This document shows positions 40,175-50,134 of a DNA stretch of 64,000 bases, one piece after another. The stretch is from Geodermatophilus obscurus (GTDB lineage: Bacteria; Actinomycetota; Actinomycetes; Mycobacteriales; Geodermatophilaceae). Positions within the stretch are counted from its first letter, which is position 1. The number at the start of each line of letters is the position of its first letter. The position numbers and the translations under genes were made by a program. The notes beneath the pieces are model-generated. The model saw only the letters and a list, made by a program, of their open reading frames with translations. It searched no databases and had not been told where the DNA came from. The stretch spans positions 351,817 through 415,816 of the forward strand of contig NZ_FOWE01000005.1 in the NCBI RefSeq assembly GCF_900115395.1. The letters run 5' to 3'.

Positions 40175-40643
40175 CCCCGTCCCGCCGGTCGCCCCGGCCG
40201 CCGCGCACCCCACCGCGAGCCGTCTTCCCCGCGGCTCGACCGGGTCCGGCCCGAACCGCCTTCCCCGCGGCTCGGTCCGCCGCAGCGGATCCCGGCGTCC
40301 CCTCGCCACCGGCCGAGCCGGTGACCGGCACCGGCGGCCTCCGCCCCCCGCGACCGCCTCCTGACGCACTTCCCCGGCGCCAGGCGGCACCGCGGGGGGT
40401 GGAGGTCCCCACCTCCGCCCCACCGCGCACCACGGTCCCCACCGCGACCCACCCGCTACCCCCGCGCGGGTGGCCTCCGGCCTGCCCGCAGCCCGCCGCG
40501 CGCCCGCCCCTGGCGTCCCATCCGTCGCACGGCGCGCCCGCGAGCTCCCCCAGCCGACCCGCCGCCCGCGTCACCATGTGCACCGCGACTCCGCGCGGGC
40601 GACAGCCGTCCCCGCCGGGGAGCCCGACCCGAGGAGACCGACG
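40175..40643. other. Long mraZ-rsmH leader region
   Basis: This 469-base stretch contains no convincing gene. Two near-identical 19-base segments (40220-40238 and 40256-40274, ending CTTCCCCGCGGCTCG) can each form a short stem, the first using GAGCCG/CGGCTC. Further on, 40396-40455 carries four CCCCACC-type units that read GTGG on the minus strand at about 10-base spacing. An mraW-type structured leader RNA is known upstream of rsmH in some actinobacteria; I cannot confirm it here by eye. Confidence 0.45.
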
Positions 40644-41621
40644 ATGAGCACGCCCGAGCCCACCCGGCCCGCGGTGCACGTGCCCGTCCTCCTCGACCGC
40701 GTCACCGAGCTGCTCGGCCCCGCCTGCGCGGCCGACGGCGCCGTGCTCGTCGACGCCACCCTCGGCCTGGCCGGCCACGCGCTCGCCCTCCTCGGCGCCC
40801 ACCCCGGCCTGCGGTTGGTGGGGCTCGACCGGGACCCGCAGGCCCGCGCCGAGGCGGCCGCCCGCATCGACGCCGCCGGCCACGGCGACCGCGCCACCCT
40901 CGTGCCGGCCGTCTTCGACGAGCTGCCCGACGTCCTCGCCCGCCTCGGGCTGACCGAGGTGCAGGCGGTGCTGTTCGACCTCGGCGTCTCCTCGCTGCAG
41001 CTCGACCGCCCCGACCGTGGCTTCAGCTACGCCGCCGACGGCCCGCTGGACATGCGCATGGACCCGCAGCACCCGCGCTCGGCCGCCGACGTCGTCAACA
41101 CCTACTCCGCCGCCGAGCTGGCCCGGGTGCTGCGCGTCTACGGCGAGGAGCGGTTCGCCGCCCGCATCGCCGGGGCGATCGTGCGCGAGCGCGCCCGCGA
41201 GCCGTTCAGCGGCACCGAGCGGCTGGCGCACCTGGTGCGCGACTCGATCCCCGCCGCCACCCGGCGCACCGGCGGGCACCCCGCCAAGCGGACGTTCCAG
41301 GCGCTGCGGATCGAGGTCAACGACGAGCTCGGGGTGCTGCAGCGGGCGCTGCCGGCGGCCCTCGACGCGCTCGCGGTCGGCGGCCGCCTCGCCGTCATCA
41401 CCTTCCACTCGCTCGAGGACCGCATCGTCAAGCAGGTCCTCGCGGCGGGCGCCGCCGACCGGACGCCGCCGGAACTGCCGGTTCGGCTGCCCGAGTACGG
41501 CCCCGTGCTGCGGCTGCTCACCCGCGGCGGCGAGACCGCCTCGGAGGCGGAGCTGGCCGCCAACCCCCGGGCAGCCTCGGCCCGCGTCCGCGCCGCCGAG
41601 CGCATCCGGCGGGCGGCGTGA
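40644..41621 (+). CDS. rsmH: 16S rRNA m4C1402 methyltransferase RsmH
   Basis: This 325-residue enzyme has [16 protein letters not shown] at the N-terminus, [17 protein letters not shown] (SAM loop, with L where GGGGH is commoner), [24 protein letters not shown], and [21 protein letters not shown] near the C-terminus. It N4-methylates C1402 in the ribosomal P site. GAGGAG precedes ATG 40644. The stop overlaps the FtsL-like gene (GTGA). Confidence 0.96.
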   Translation: MSTPEPTRPAVHVPVLLDRVTELLGPACAADGAVLVDATLGLAGHALALLGAHPGLRLVGLDRDPQARAEAAARIDAAGHGDRATLVPAVFDELPDVLARLGLTEVQAVLFDLGVSSLQLDRPDRGFSYAADGPLDMRMDPQHPRSAADVVNTYSAAELARVLRVYGEERFAARIAGAIVRERAREPFSGTERLAHLVRDSIPAATRRTGGHPAKRTFQALRIEVNDELGVLQRALPAALDALAVGGRLAVITFHSLEDRIVKQVLAAGAADRTPPELPVRLPEYGPVLRLLTRGGETASEAELAANPRAASARVRAAERIRRAA

Positions 41622-42199
41622 GCTCCGCCGCCCGGCGCGCCGACCCCCGCGCGGCGGCCGCGGCCGGCCGCGCCGCCGTCCGGGAGACCCCTGCCGCCCC
41701 CCGCGCGCTGCGCGCGCTGCCGTCCCGGCCCGTGCGTGCGCTGCCCTCCCGTACCCGCACCACCGGGCCGGCGCCGCGCGTCCCGTCGGTGCCGGAGCTG
41801 CGCCTGCTCCCCGGCGGCGCCGGCCTGCGGGCGGTGGCCACCGCCTCCGGGCGCCGCGCGCCGTTCGTCCTGCTCGTGGTCGTGCTCCTGGTGGTCACCA
41901 CGATCGGCCTGCTGGTCCTCAACACGGCCATCGCGGTCAACTCGCTCAAGGCCACCGAGCTGCGCACCGCCAACGCGGAGAAGGCCGAGGAGGTCCAGGC
42001 GCTGGAGCAGCAGGTGGTCTCCGGGGGCACGCCGGCGCAGCTCGCCGCTGCCGCCGTCGCCGCCGGGCTGGTCCCCGCCGGCGCCGCGGCCTACCTCGTG
42101 ATCGCCCCCGACGGCAGCGCCACCCTCCGCGGGACACCCGAGCCGGCACCACCGAGCGGCCCGCAGGCCGGCACGGAGGGCGACCGTGGCACCCCGTGA
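41618..42199 (+). CDS. FtsL-like division protein
   Basis: This protein (193 residues) has a long Arg/Ala/Pro cytosolic head, one membrane helix ([25 protein letters not shown], about residues 87-111) and a short coiled coil with leucine spacing ([24 protein letters not shown]). The position between rsmH and ftsI is that of FtsL (Rv2164c in M. tuberculosis), a scaffold that joins FtsB/FtsQ at the septum. Similarity is in layout, not sequence. It overlaps ftsI by 14 bases. Confidence 0.82.
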   Translation: MSSAARRADPRAAAAAGRAAVRETPAAPRALRALPSRPVRALPSRTRTTGPAPRVPSVPELRLLPGGAGLRAVATASGRRAPFVLLVVVLLVVTTIGLLVLNTAIAVNSLKATELRTANAEKAEEVQALEQQVVSGGTPAQLAAAAVAAGLVPAGAAAYLVIAPDGSATLRGTPEPAPPSGPQAGTEGDRGTP

Positions 42200-44255
42200 C
42201 AGCTCCCGCGGACGACGGCCCGACCCCACCGGCGACGTCGTCCGCGATGCCGTCCGCGATGCCGCCCGCGACGGCCGCCGCGACCGTCCCCGCGACGGCG
42301 AGGTCGCCCGGCGCCGCCCGACCCGCGGCGCGGCCGCCGGTGACGGGGCGCCGCGCGGCCGCCCGGGTGCCGTCCCGCGCCCGGTGCCGGCCCGCGACGG
42401 CGGCCTGCGCGGCGGCCCGTCCCGGACCGGCGGGGCACCCCGCTCCGGTGCGTTCGTCCCGCGGCGGGCGGAGGGGCGCCGGCACAGCGGCCGCACCCTC
42501 GTGCCCGGACCCGGGCGGCTGTGGTGGGGGCTGGTGCTCGTCGTCGTCCCGCTGCTGGTGGTCACGGGCAAGCTCGTGCTGCTGCAGGGCGTCGACAGTG
42601 CCGACCTCGCCTACCGCGCCGAGCAGGACCGGCTGCGCACGTACCCGATCGCGGCGCTGCGCGGGGCGATCGTCGACCGCGACGGCACGCCGTTCGCCTA
42701 CACCGTCGACGCCTCGCGGGTGGTCGCCGACCCCACCGTCGTCGAGGACCCCGAGCGCGCGGCGCTGGCGCTGACGGCGCTGCTCGACGTCCCCGTGCCC
42801 GAGCTGACCGAGCGGCTGTCGGCCGACTCCCGCTACGTGGTGCTGGCCCGGCAGGTCCCGCCCGAGACCGTCGAGGCCATCGAGGAGGTCGGCGTCGGCG
42901 GTGTCTCCTTCGAGGACGACCCGCTCCGGCTCTACCCCGCGGGCGCCGTCGGCGGGCAGGTCGTCGGCTTCATCGGGGGCGAGGGCGCCGGTCTCGCCGG
43001 CATCGAGGTGCGCTTCGAGGACGCCCTCGCCGGTGCCGACGGGCGCCGCCGCGTCGAGGTCGGCAGCGGCGGCAACCCGATCCCCTCCGGCATCGACGAG
43101 TCGACGCCGGCCACCGACGGCAGCACCGTCGAGCTGACCGTCGACCAGGACGTGCAGTTCGTCGTCGAGCAGCGGCTGGCCCAGGCGTGCGCCGACGGCG
43201 CGACCACCCGGGCGTCGGCCGTCGTCCTCGACGCGCGGACCGGCGAGGTCGTGGCGATGGGCTCCTGCCCGGGCTACGACCCCTCGGAGGCCCGCAGTAC
43301 CGACCCCGACCTGCTCGGCAACCCGATCGTCAGCGGCGTCTTCGAGCCCGGCTCGGTCATGAAGGCCGTCACCCTGGCCGCCGCCCTCGAGGAGGGCGCG
43401 GCCACGCCCGACACCGTGCTCAGCGTCAACGGCCACATCCAGGCCGGCGACAGGGTCGTTACCGACGCCCACGACCACGCGCCGATCGACTGGACGGTGA
43501 CCGGCATCCTCGCCAAGTCCAGCAACGTCGGCACGATCATGCTGGCCCGCGAGGTCGGCGACGAGACGCTCGAGCGGTACCTGCGCGCCTTCGGCATCGG
43601 CGCGAAGACGGGCATCGAGCTGCCCGGCGAGAGCGCGGGCATCCTGCAGGGCGCCGACGAGTGGGAGGACAGCCGCGCGGCCAACATCGCGATCGGCCAG
43701 GGCGTGTCGGTGACCACCCTGCAGATGGCCTCGGTCTACCAGGCCATCGCCAACGACGGCGTCCGCGTCCCGCCCCGGGTCGTCTCCTCGGTCACCGCCC
43801 CCGACGGGACGACGACCACGCCGGCGCCGCCGGAGCCGGCCCGCGTGGTCAGCGAGGCCACCGCCGACGACCTCGCACACATGCTCGAGGCCGTCGTCGG
43901 TCCCGGCGGCACCGCCCCGCTGGCCCAGGTCGAGGGGTACCGGGTCGCGGGCAAGACCGGCACCGCGCAGCGTGCCAACCCCGAGTGCAACTGCTACGAG
44001 GGCGGCGGCTACGTGACGACGTTCGTCGGGTTCGCCCCCGCCGACGACCCGCAGTACGTCGTCGCCGTCGACCTCGAGCGGCCCACCAGCTCCGCCGAGG
44101 GCGGCCAGGTCGCGGCACCGGTGTTCGCCGACGTCATGCGGCACGTGCTCACCGACGCCGGCGTCGTGCCCTCGGGCACCGACCGCCCGGACTTCGCGCT
44201 GACGCGCGAGGACCTCGCCGAGGCGACGGCAGGCCGGCCCGCCGACGACGACTGA
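42186..44255 (+). CDS. ftsI: Penicillin-binding protein 3 / FtsI (PbpB)
   Basis: This 689-residue class B transpeptidase cross-links septal peptidoglycan. A long basic, low-complexity cytosolic head (~100 residues) leads to a membrane helix (LWWGLVLVVVPLLVVTGKLVLLQ), a PBP dimer domain, and the penicillin-binding core: S390-V-M-K393, S445-S-N447 and K590-T-G592. The active-site set is complete. There is no PASTA domain. The start overlaps the FtsL-like gene, and a perfect palindrome follows the stop. Confidence 0.95.
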   Translation: MAPRDSSRGRRPDPTGDVVRDAVRDAARDGRRDRPRDGEVARRRPTRGAAAGDGAPRGRPGAVPRPVPARDGGLRGGPSRTGGAPRSGAFVPRRAEGRRHSGRTLVPGPGRLWWGLVLVVVPLLVVTGKLVLLQGVDSADLAYRAEQDRLRTYPIAALRGAIVDRDGTPFAYTVDASRVVADPTVVEDPERAALALTALLDVPVPELTERLSADSRYVVLARQVPPETVEAIEEVGVGGVSFEDDPLRLYPAGAVGGQVVGFIGGEGAGLAGIEVRFEDALAGADGRRRVEVGSGGNPIPSGIDESTPATDGSTVELTVDQDVQFVVEQRLAQACADGATTRASAVVLDARTGEVVAMGSCPGYDPSEARSTDPDLLGNPIVSGVFEPGSVMKAVTLAAALEEGAATPDTVLSVNGHIQAGDRVVTDAHDHAPIDWTVTGILAKSSNVGTIMLAREVGDETLERYLRAFGIGAKTGIELPGESAGILQGADEWEDSRAANIAIGQGVSVTTLQMASVYQAIANDGVRVPPRVVSSVTAPDGTTTTPAPPEPARVVSEATADDLAHMLEAVVGPGGTAPLAQVEGYRVAGKTGTAQRANPECNCYEGGGYVTTFVGFAPADDPQYVVAVDLERPTSSAEGGQVAAPVFADVMRHVLTDAGVVPSGTDRPDFALTREDLAEATAGRPADDD

Positions 44256-44272
44256 GCGACCGACCTCCCCGA

Positions 44273-44290
44273 GCACTTCCGCGGAAGTGC
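44273..44290. repeat. 18-base perfect palindrome with TCCGCGGA core
   Basis: GCACTTCCGCGGAAGTGC lies between ftsI and murE, 17 bases past the ftsI stop. The TCCGCGGA core and GTGCACC flank match the tandem units at 34413-34500 and the palindrome at 56171-56194. It may serve as a protein site or as a small hairpin in the mRNA. Confidence 0.8.
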
Positions 44291-44345
44291 ACCGTCGGAC
44301 ACCGCCGAGTGCCCGTGGGTGCGCGGGGTGCGACCGGTCCGCCGG

Positions 44346-44351
44346 TAGATT
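44346..44351 (+). promoter_or_regulatory. -10 box before murE
   Basis: TAGATT ends 8 bases before GTG 44360, so an internal, leaderless promoter for murE onward is likely. This is the first gap in the rsmH-mraY run. Confidence 0.45.
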
Positions 44352-44359
44352 GGACCGAC

Positions 44360-45922
44360 GTGAGCCCGACCGGACCCGGGTCGGCGCCCCGGCCTGCGGG
44401 GAACCGCCCGCTCGCCCTCCGTGCCCTCGCCGACCTCGTCGGCGACCCCGTGCAGGGCGACCCCGCCACCGCCGTCACCGGCGTCACGCTCGCCTCCACC
44501 GAGGTGCGGCCCGGTGACCTCTACGCCGCCCTGCCCGGCGCCCGCACGCACGGCGCCCGCTACGCCGCCGACGCCGCCGCGCGCGGTGCGGTCGCGGTCC
44601 TCACCGACCCCGCCGGCCGCGAGCAGGCCGCCGCCACCGGCCTGCCGGTGTGCGTGGTCGACGACCCCCGCGGCCGCCTCGGCGACGTCGCCGCCCGGGT
44701 CTACGGCGAGCCCGCCCGCCGGCTGCCGGTCATCGGCATCACCGGCACCAACGGCAAGACGACGACCAGTTACCTCGTCGAGGCCGGTCTGGCCGCCGCC
44801 GGCCGTGCCACCGGGCTGATCGGCACCGTGCAGTCGCGCACCCGCGGCCGCGACGGGGCCGAGACCACCTTCCCCAGCGTCCGCACCACCCCCGAGGCGC
44901 CCGTGCTGCACGCGCTGCTGGCCACCATGGCCGGGTCCGGCGTCGACGCCGTCGTCATGGAGGTCTCCAGCCACGCGCTGGTCCAGGGCCGGGTCGGCGG
45001 GGTGCCCTTCGCCGCGGCCGGCTTCACCAACCTCAGCCAGGACCACCTCGACTTCCACGCGGACCTCGAGGACTACTTCCGGGCCAAGGCGCTGCTCTTC
45101 GACGGCCGCGCCGCCGCCGAGGTGGTCGTGGTCGACGACGACCACGGCCGCCGCCTGGCCGGGATGGTGGGGGAGCGCGCGGTGACCGTCTCCGCCGAGG
45201 GAGCGCCCGCGCACTGGACCGCCACCGACGTCGCCCCGGCCCCCGACGGCGGCTCGCTGTTCACCGTCACCGGCCCCGGCGGCACCTGGCCGGGCGCCAC
45301 GCGGCTGCCCGGCCGGTTCAACGTCACCAACGCCGTCCTCGCCGTCGCCCTGCTCGACGCCGTCGGCGTGCCGGTGGCCCGGGCGCTGGAGGGGATCGCC
45401 GCCACCGTCGTCCCGGGCCGCATGGAGCCCGTCGACGCCGGCCAGCCCTTCACCGCCGTCGTCGACTACGCCCACACCCCCGACGCCGTGGCCACGGCCC
45501 TCGCCGCGCTGCGGGCGTCGACGCAGGGCAGGCTCATCACCGTGCTCGGCTGTGGGGGAGACCGCGACCAGGGGAAGCGCCCGGCGATGGGCGCGGCCGC
45601 GGCGCTGGGCAGCGACCTCGTCGTCGTCACCGACGACAACCCGCGCTCGGAGGACCCGGCCGCCATCCGCGCCGCCGTCCTGGCCGGGGTGCCGGCCGAG
45701 CGCCGCGCCGCCGTCGAGGAGGTCGGTGACCGCCGGGCGGCGATCGCCCGCGCGGTGGCGCTGGCCCGCCCGGGCGACACCGTCCTGGTGGCGGGCAAGG
45801 GGCACGAGTCGGGCCAGGAGGTCGCCGGCACGGTGACCCCCTTCGACGACCGGGCCGTGCTGCGGGAGCTGCTCGCCGCGCCGGTCGCGGGGACGACCCC
45901 CACCGGGGCGGCCCGCCGGTGA
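44360..45922 (+). CDS. murE: UDP-MurNAc-L-Ala-D-Glu:meso-diaminopimelate ligase
   Basis: This 520-residue Mur ligase has the P-loop GITGTNGKTTTSYLV (residues ~127-140), the carbamylated-lysine region with EVSSHALVQGRVGGV, NLSQDHLDFH, and the amino-acid selecting motif D426-N-P-R429 (TDDNPRSEDP) of DAP-adding enzymes. It adds the third residue of the peptidoglycan stem, so the wall is meso-DAP type. It overlaps murF (GTGA). Confidence 0.96.
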   Translation: MSPTGPGSAPRPAGNRPLALRALADLVGDPVQGDPATAVTGVTLASTEVRPGDLYAALPGARTHGARYAADAAARGAVAVLTDPAGREQAAATGLPVCVVDDPRGRLGDVAARVYGEPARRLPVIGITGTNGKTTTSYLVEAGLAAAGRATGLIGTVQSRTRGRDGAETTFPSVRTTPEAPVLHALLATMAGSGVDAVVMEVSSHALVQGRVGGVPFAAAGFTNLSQDHLDFHADLEDYFRAKALLFDGRAAAEVVVVDDDHGRRLAGMVGERAVTVSAEGAPAHWTATDVAPAPDGGSLFTVTGPGGTWPGATRLPGRFNVTNAVLAVALLDAVGVPVARALEGIAATVVPGRMEPVDAGQPFTAVVDYAHTPDAVATALAALRASTQGRLITVLGCGGDRDQGKRPAMGAAAALGSDLVVVTDDNPRSEDPAAIRAAVLAGVPAERRAAVEEVGDRRAAIARAVALARPGDTVLVAGKGHESGQEVAGTVTPFDDRAVLRELLAAPVAGTTPTGAARR

Positions 45923-47340
45923 TCGCCCTCTCCCTCGCCGAGGTCGCGCAGGCCGTCGGCGCGTCCCTGCCGCCGGGTGCCGACGGGTCGGCCACCGTCA
46001 CCGGGGTCACCCTCGACTCCCGGGCCGTCGCGGCCGGCGACCTGTTCGTCGCCGTCGCCGGCGAGCGCGTCGACGGGCACGACTTCCTCCACGCCGCCGC
46101 GGCCGCGGGCGCCGTCGCCGCGCTCACCACCCGCCCCGGGGGCCCGCTGCCGGCGCTCGTCGTCGACGACACCGTGGCCGGGCTCGGCCGGCTCGCCGCG
46201 CTCGTGCACGCCCGCCTCGCCGCGGCCGGCCTGCTGACCGTCGGCATCACCGGCTCGTCGGGCAAGACCTCCACCAAGGACCTGCTCGGGCAGGTGCTCG
46301 CCGCCGCCGGCCCGACGGTCAGCCCGCCCGGCTCCTACAACAACGACATCGGCCTGCCGCTCACCGTGCTGTCGGCCGACGGGGACAGCCGCTTCCTGGT
46401 GCTGGAGATGGGCGCCCGGGGCGTCGGCCACATCGCCCGGCTGTGCGCGGTCGCCCGGCCCGACGTCGGGGTCGTGCTCAACGTCGGCTCGGCGCACCTC
46501 GGCGAGTTCGGCTCGGCGGAGGTCATCGCGCAGGCCAAGGGCGAGCTGGTCGAGGCGCTGCCGGAGGCGGGCACCGCCGTCCTCAACGCCGACGACCCCC
46601 GCGTGGCCGCGATGGCCGGCCGCACCCGCGCCCGCGTGGTCACCACCGGCCGCGGCGGGGACGCCGACGTCCGCGCCACCGGCGTCACCCTCGACGACGG
46701 CGCCCGCGCCCGGTTCACCCTGGTCGCCAGTGGCGAGGAGCACCCGGTCGTGCTGCAGGTGGTGGGGGAGCACCAGGTGGCCAACGCCCTGTCGGCCGCG
46801 GCCGCGGCGCTGGCCGCCGGCATGAGCCCCGCCGCCGTCGCCGACGCCCTGTCGGAGGCGGAGCCGCGCAGCCGCTGGCGCATGGAGGTCACCCGCCGCC
46901 CCGACGGCGTGACGGTGGTCAACGACGCCTACAACGCCAACCCCGAGTCGATGCGCGCGGCGCTCGCGGCCCTGGCGGGCCTCCCGGCCGGCCGGCGGGT
47001 CGCCGTCCTCGGCGGGATGGCCGAGCTCGGCGCCGGCGCGGTGGCCGAGCACGAACGGCTCGGGCGCGACGCGGTCGCCGCCGGGGTCGACCTGCTCGTC
47101 GCCGTCGGACCCGATGCGGTAGGGATGGTGACGGGTGCCACGGCCGCCGGTGCCCGCCACGGGGAGGGCAGCGGGAGCGACGCCGGCACGCGCGTCGAGT
47201 CCGTGCCCGACCGGGCGGCCGCCCTCGACCTGCTCTCGGAGGTACTGGTGCCCGGTGACGTCGTGCTGGTGAAGGCCAGCCGGTCGAACGGGCTGGAGGT
47301 CCTCGCCGCCGACCTGCTGACCGCCGGGGCAGGCGCGTGA
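45919..47340 (+). CDS. murF: UDP-MurNAc-tripeptide:D-Ala-D-Ala ligase
   Basis: This 473-residue Mur ligase has the P-loop GITGSSGKTSTKDLLGQVL (about residues 107-125), PGSYNNDIGLPLTVL, LGEFGSAEVIAQAKGELVEAL, NALSAAAAALAAGM and NDAYNANPESMRAALAAL. It adds D-Ala-D-Ala to complete UDP-MurNAc-pentapeptide. It overlaps murE and mraY by GTGA junctions, indicating coupled translation. Confidence 0.96.
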   Translation: MIALSLAEVAQAVGASLPPGADGSATVTGVTLDSRAVAAGDLFVAVAGERVDGHDFLHAAAAAGAVAALTTRPGGPLPALVVDDTVAGLGRLAALVHARLAAAGLLTVGITGSSGKTSTKDLLGQVLAAAGPTVSPPGSYNNDIGLPLTVLSADGDSRFLVLEMGARGVGHIARLCAVARPDVGVVLNVGSAHLGEFGSAEVIAQAKGELVEALPEAGTAVLNADDPRVAAMAGRTRARVVTTGRGGDADVRATGVTLDDGARARFTLVASGEEHPVVLQVVGEHQVANALSAAAAALAAGMSPAAVADALSEAEPRSRWRMEVTRRPDGVTVVNDAYNANPESMRAALAALAGLPAGRRVAVLGGMAELGAGAVAEHERLGRDAVAAGVDLLVAVGPDAVGMVTGATAAGARHGEGSGSDAGTRVESVPDRAAALDLLSEVLVPGDVVLVKASRSNGLEVLAADLLTAGAGA

Positions 47341-48416
47341 AGTCCGTCCTCGTCGCCGCGGCGTTCGGGCTCCTGATCTCGATCCTCGCCACGCCGCTGG
47401 CCGTCCGGGCCTTCCGGCGGCGCGGCTTCGGTCAGGAGATCCGCGACGACGGCCCCGAGTCGCACCTGTCGAAGAAGGGCACGCCCACGATGGGCGGCAC
47501 CGTCATCGTCGGGGCGACCGTCGCCGGCTACCTGCTCTCGCACCTGTTCCTCATCGGCCAGCCCGGCCGCGGCGTCACCGCCACCGGCCTGCTGCTGCTG
47601 TTCCTCATGGTCGGGCTGGGCACCGTCGGGTTCCTCGACGACTACCTCAAGATCCGGCACCGGCGCAGCCTCGGCCTGAACAAGACGGCCAAGCTGGTCG
47701 GGCAGCTGGTCGTCGGGCTGACCTTCGCGGTGCTGGCGCTGAACTTCCCCGACGAGGCCGGGGTGACGCCGGCGTCGGAGTCGGTCTCCTACGTGCGCGA
47801 CATCGAGCCGCTGTTCGTCGGGTCGATCGGCTTCGTGGTGCTGGCGTACCTGTTCATCGCCGGGTTCTCCAACGCCGTCAACCTCACCGACGGCCTCGAC
47901 GGGCTGGCCGCCGGCTGCTCGGCGATGGTGTTCGGCGCCTACGTCGTCATGAGCTTCTGGCAGTTCACCCACGACTGCGCCACGGCCGCCGTCGACGGGT
48001 GCTACCAGGTGCGCGACCCGCTCGACGTCACGCTCGTGGCCGCCGCGGCCCTCGGCGCGTGCCTGGGCTTCCTGTGGTGGAACACCAGCCCGGCGCGGAT
48101 CTTCATGGGCGACACCGGCTCGCTGGCCCTCGGCGGGCTGATGTCGGGCATCGCGATCGTCACCAGGACGGAGCTGCTGCTGGTCGTCCTCGGCGGCCTG
48201 TTCGTCGCGGTGACGCTGTCGGTGGTCATCCAGGTGGCGTTCTTCCGGGCCACGCGGCGGCGGGTGTTCCGGATGGCCCCGCTGCACCACCACTTCGAGC
48301 TCGCCGGCTGGGCCGAGAACACCGTCATCGTGCGGTTCTGGCTGGTCACCGGGATGGCCGTGGCCTTCGGGCTGGGCCTCTTCTACGCCGACTGGCTGTC
48401 GCTGACCGGCCTGTGA
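47337..48416 (+). CDS. mraY: Phospho-MurNAc-pentapeptide transferase
   Basis: This ten-helix membrane enzyme (359 residues) has KKGTPTMGGTVIV, VGFLDDYLKIRHRRSLGLNKTAKL with the DDx3K motif, SNAVNLTDGLDGLAAG (catalytic Asp region), FMGDTGSLALGG, and APLHHHFELAGWAENTVIVRFW. It makes lipid I on the inner face of the membrane. The next gene should be murD; instead a 251-base stretch of repeats lies before ftsW. Confidence 0.96.
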   Translation: MKSVLVAAAFGLLISILATPLAVRAFRRRGFGQEIRDDGPESHLSKKGTPTMGGTVIVGATVAGYLLSHLFLIGQPGRGVTATGLLLLFLMVGLGTVGFLDDYLKIRHRRSLGLNKTAKLVGQLVVGLTFAVLALNFPDEAGVTPASESVSYVRDIEPLFVGSIGFVVLAYLFIAGFSNAVNLTDGLDGLAAGCSAMVFGAYVVMSFWQFTHDCATAAVDGCYQVRDPLDVTLVAAAALGACLGFLWWNTSPARIFMGDTGSLALGGLMSGIAIVTRTELLLVVLGGLFVAVTLSVVIQVAFFRATRRRVFRMAPLHHHFELAGWAENTVIVRFWLVTGMAVAFGLGLFYADWLSLTGL

Positions 48417-48424
48417 GGAAGGTG

Positions 48425-48481
48425 GAAGGACCCCGTCCCTCTCACCACTCGCAGGCTCGCGGCGAGCCTCCGGACGGGGCC
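48425..48481. repeat. GAAGGACCCC-family hairpin repeat after mraY
   Basis: The segment begins GAAGGACCCCGTCC and ends GGACGGGGCC, whose outer arms pair, with an inner GGCTCGCGGCGAGCC hairpin. Related copies lie after ftsQ (53540-53637) and ftsZ (55352-55410). All sit within 10 bases or so of a stop codon, so a terminator or mRNA-stabilising hairpin is likely. Confidence 0.75.
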
Positions 48482-48499
48482 GTCCGGCACGCCTCGCAC

Positions 48500-48586
48500 G
48501 CTCGGCGCGGGTCCCTGCGAGGGGGCCGTTCCAGCACGTCACCTGCTCGGCGCGGGTCCCTGCGAGAGGGTCGTTCCGGCACGTCA
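48500..48586. repeat. Two tandem 42-base repeats in the murD position
   Basis: The units 48500-48541 and 48545-48586, each starting GCTCGGCGCGGGTCCCTGCG, are almost identical. The end of the unit, CCGTTCCAGCACGTCAC, recurs at 53653-53669 after ftsQ. No open frame with murD features is present in 48417-48667, so this stretch appears to replace the gene. Confidence 0.8.
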
Positions 48587-48667
48587 ACGCGGCGTCCCGG
48601 CGGACGGGCACCGCGACACGCGCCGCCCCTGCCGGGACGGAACGGTCCGAGCAGCGACGATGGCCGG

Positions 48668-50134
48668 ATGGACGGCCGCACCGAGTCGACCCGCGCCCGC
48701 CGCACGCCCCGCCGGACCTCCCCGGCGGCGCCCTCGCGGCTGCGCGGCCCGGCCTGGCTCGACGGGCCGATGACCAGCTGCCACCTGGTGATCGGCGCGG
48801 CCGGGCTGCTGCTGGCGATCGGGCTGGTCATGGTCTTCTCGGCCTCGGCCATCGAAGCCGCGCTCGACGACCAGCCCGCCTGGCGCCCCGGCGTCGACCA
48901 GCTCGTCTTCGCCGTCCTCGGCCTCGCCGCGCTCGCCGTGGCCGTGCGGCTGCCCGCGGGGTGGATCCGCCGGTGGTCGCCGGTGGCGCTGGGCGCGGTG
49001 ACCGTCCTGCTCGTGGCGGTGCTCGTCCCCGGGATCGGCGTCGAGTACAACGGCTCGCGCGCCTGGATCAGCCTCGGGTTCACCGACTTCCAGCCCTCGG
49101 AGCTGACCAAGCTGGTCGTCGCGCTGTGGGGCGCCCACGTGCTCGCGCTGCGCGGCCGCCACCTGACGGTCCGGACGCTGCTGCTGCCGCTGCTGCCGGT
49201 GTTCGTGCTGCTGTGCGGGCTGCTCATGCTCGAGCCGGACTTCGGCGCGGTGGTCAGCCTGCTGCTGGTGGTCACCGGACTGCTGTGGGCCGGTGGCCTG
49301 CCGGCGCGGCTGTGGGGCATCGGCATCGCCAGCGCCGCGACCCTGGCCTACGTCCTGGTCACGAGCTCCCCGGAGCGGACCGAGCGGGTGACCTCGTTCC
49401 TGCACCCCTTCGACGACCCCACCAACAGCGGGTTCCAGGCCGTCCGCGGCTTCTACGCGCTGGCCAACGGCGGGCTGTGGGGCGTGGGGCTGGGCAACAG
49501 CGCCATGAAGTGGAACCTGCTGCCCGAGGCCGAGTCGGACTACATCTTCGCGATCATCGGCGAGGAGCTCGGCTTCCTGGGCTGCCTGGTGGTCGTCACG
49601 CTCTACGCCGTGCTGGCCTACGCCGGCTTCCGGATCGCCCGCCGCTCGGCCGACCGGTTCGTGTCGCTGGCCAGCGTGGCCATCACCGTGTGGCTGGTCG
49701 GCCAGGCGGCCATGAACATGGGCTACGTCGTGGGGCTGCTCCCGGTCACCGGGGTCACCCTGCCGCTCGTGTCCGCCGGTGGCACCTCGCTGGTGCTCAC
49801 CCTCTTCGTCGTGGGGATCCTCATCCGCTTCGCCCGATCCGAGCCCCAGGCCATCGAGTACGCCCGCGTGCACGAGCGCGGCCGGCTGGCCCGCTGGCTG
49901 CTGCCGGTGCCGGCGCTCGCCGTCGACCCCGTCCGCCCGCCCCGGAAGCGGCCGGGCCGGGACGCGGCGCCCGCCGGCCTGCGCCGTCCCGTGGACGCTC
50001 ACCCCGTCGGTGCCCACCCCCTCCGGCGGGCCGGCCGCGCGCACCCCGGTGAGCGCCGGGTGCCCCCGCCGGCCGCGCGCCGCCCCGAGCGCGTGCCCGC
50101 CCGGCCCGCCGACCGCCCGGGACGGTCGCGGTGA
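48668..50134 (+). CDS. ftsW: Lipid II polymerase FtsW (SEDS family)
   Basis: This 488-residue, ten-helix SEDS protein has [12 protein letters not shown] in helix 1, [37 protein letters not shown] (catalytic-type Asp), and [20 protein letters not shown], then [21 protein letters not shown]. It polymerises glycan strands at the septum with FtsI. A ~75-residue Arg/Pro-rich cytosolic tail follows the last helix. ATG 48668 is chosen from the local reading; murG overlaps the end by GTGA. Confidence 0.95.
   Translation: MDGRTESTRARRTPRRTSPAAPSRLRGPAWLDGPMTSCHLVIGAAGLLLAIGLVMVFSASAIEAALDDQPAWRPGVDQLVFAVLGLAALAVAVRLPAGWIRRWSPVALGAVTVLLVAVLVPGIGVEYNGSRAWISLGFTDFQPSELTKLVVALWGAHVLALRGRHLTVRTLLLPLLPVFVLLCGLLMLEPDFGAVVSLLLVVTGLLWAGGLPARLWGIGIASAATLAYVLVTSSPERTERVTSFLHPFDDPTNSGFQAVRGFYALANGGLWGVGLGNSAMKWNLLPEAESDYIFAIIGEELGFLGCLVVVTLYAVLAYAGFRIARRSADRFVSLASVAITVWLVGQAAMNMGYVVGLLPVTGVTLPLVSAGGTSLVLTLFVVGILIRFARSEPQAIEYARVHERGRLARWLLPVPALAVDPVRPPRKRPGRDAAPAGLRRPVDAHPVGAHPLRRAGRAHPGERRVPPPAARRPERVPARPADRPGRSR

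Noticed and set aside
42091..42438. Small minus-strand frame over the basic head of ftsI
   Set aside because: Mirror of the Arg/Asp repeats in the FtsI head; no start signal.
48417..48667. Remnant of murD in the mraY-ftsW gap
   Set aside because: No Mur ligase P-loop, no DNPR-like or other motif in any frame; only repeats are present.
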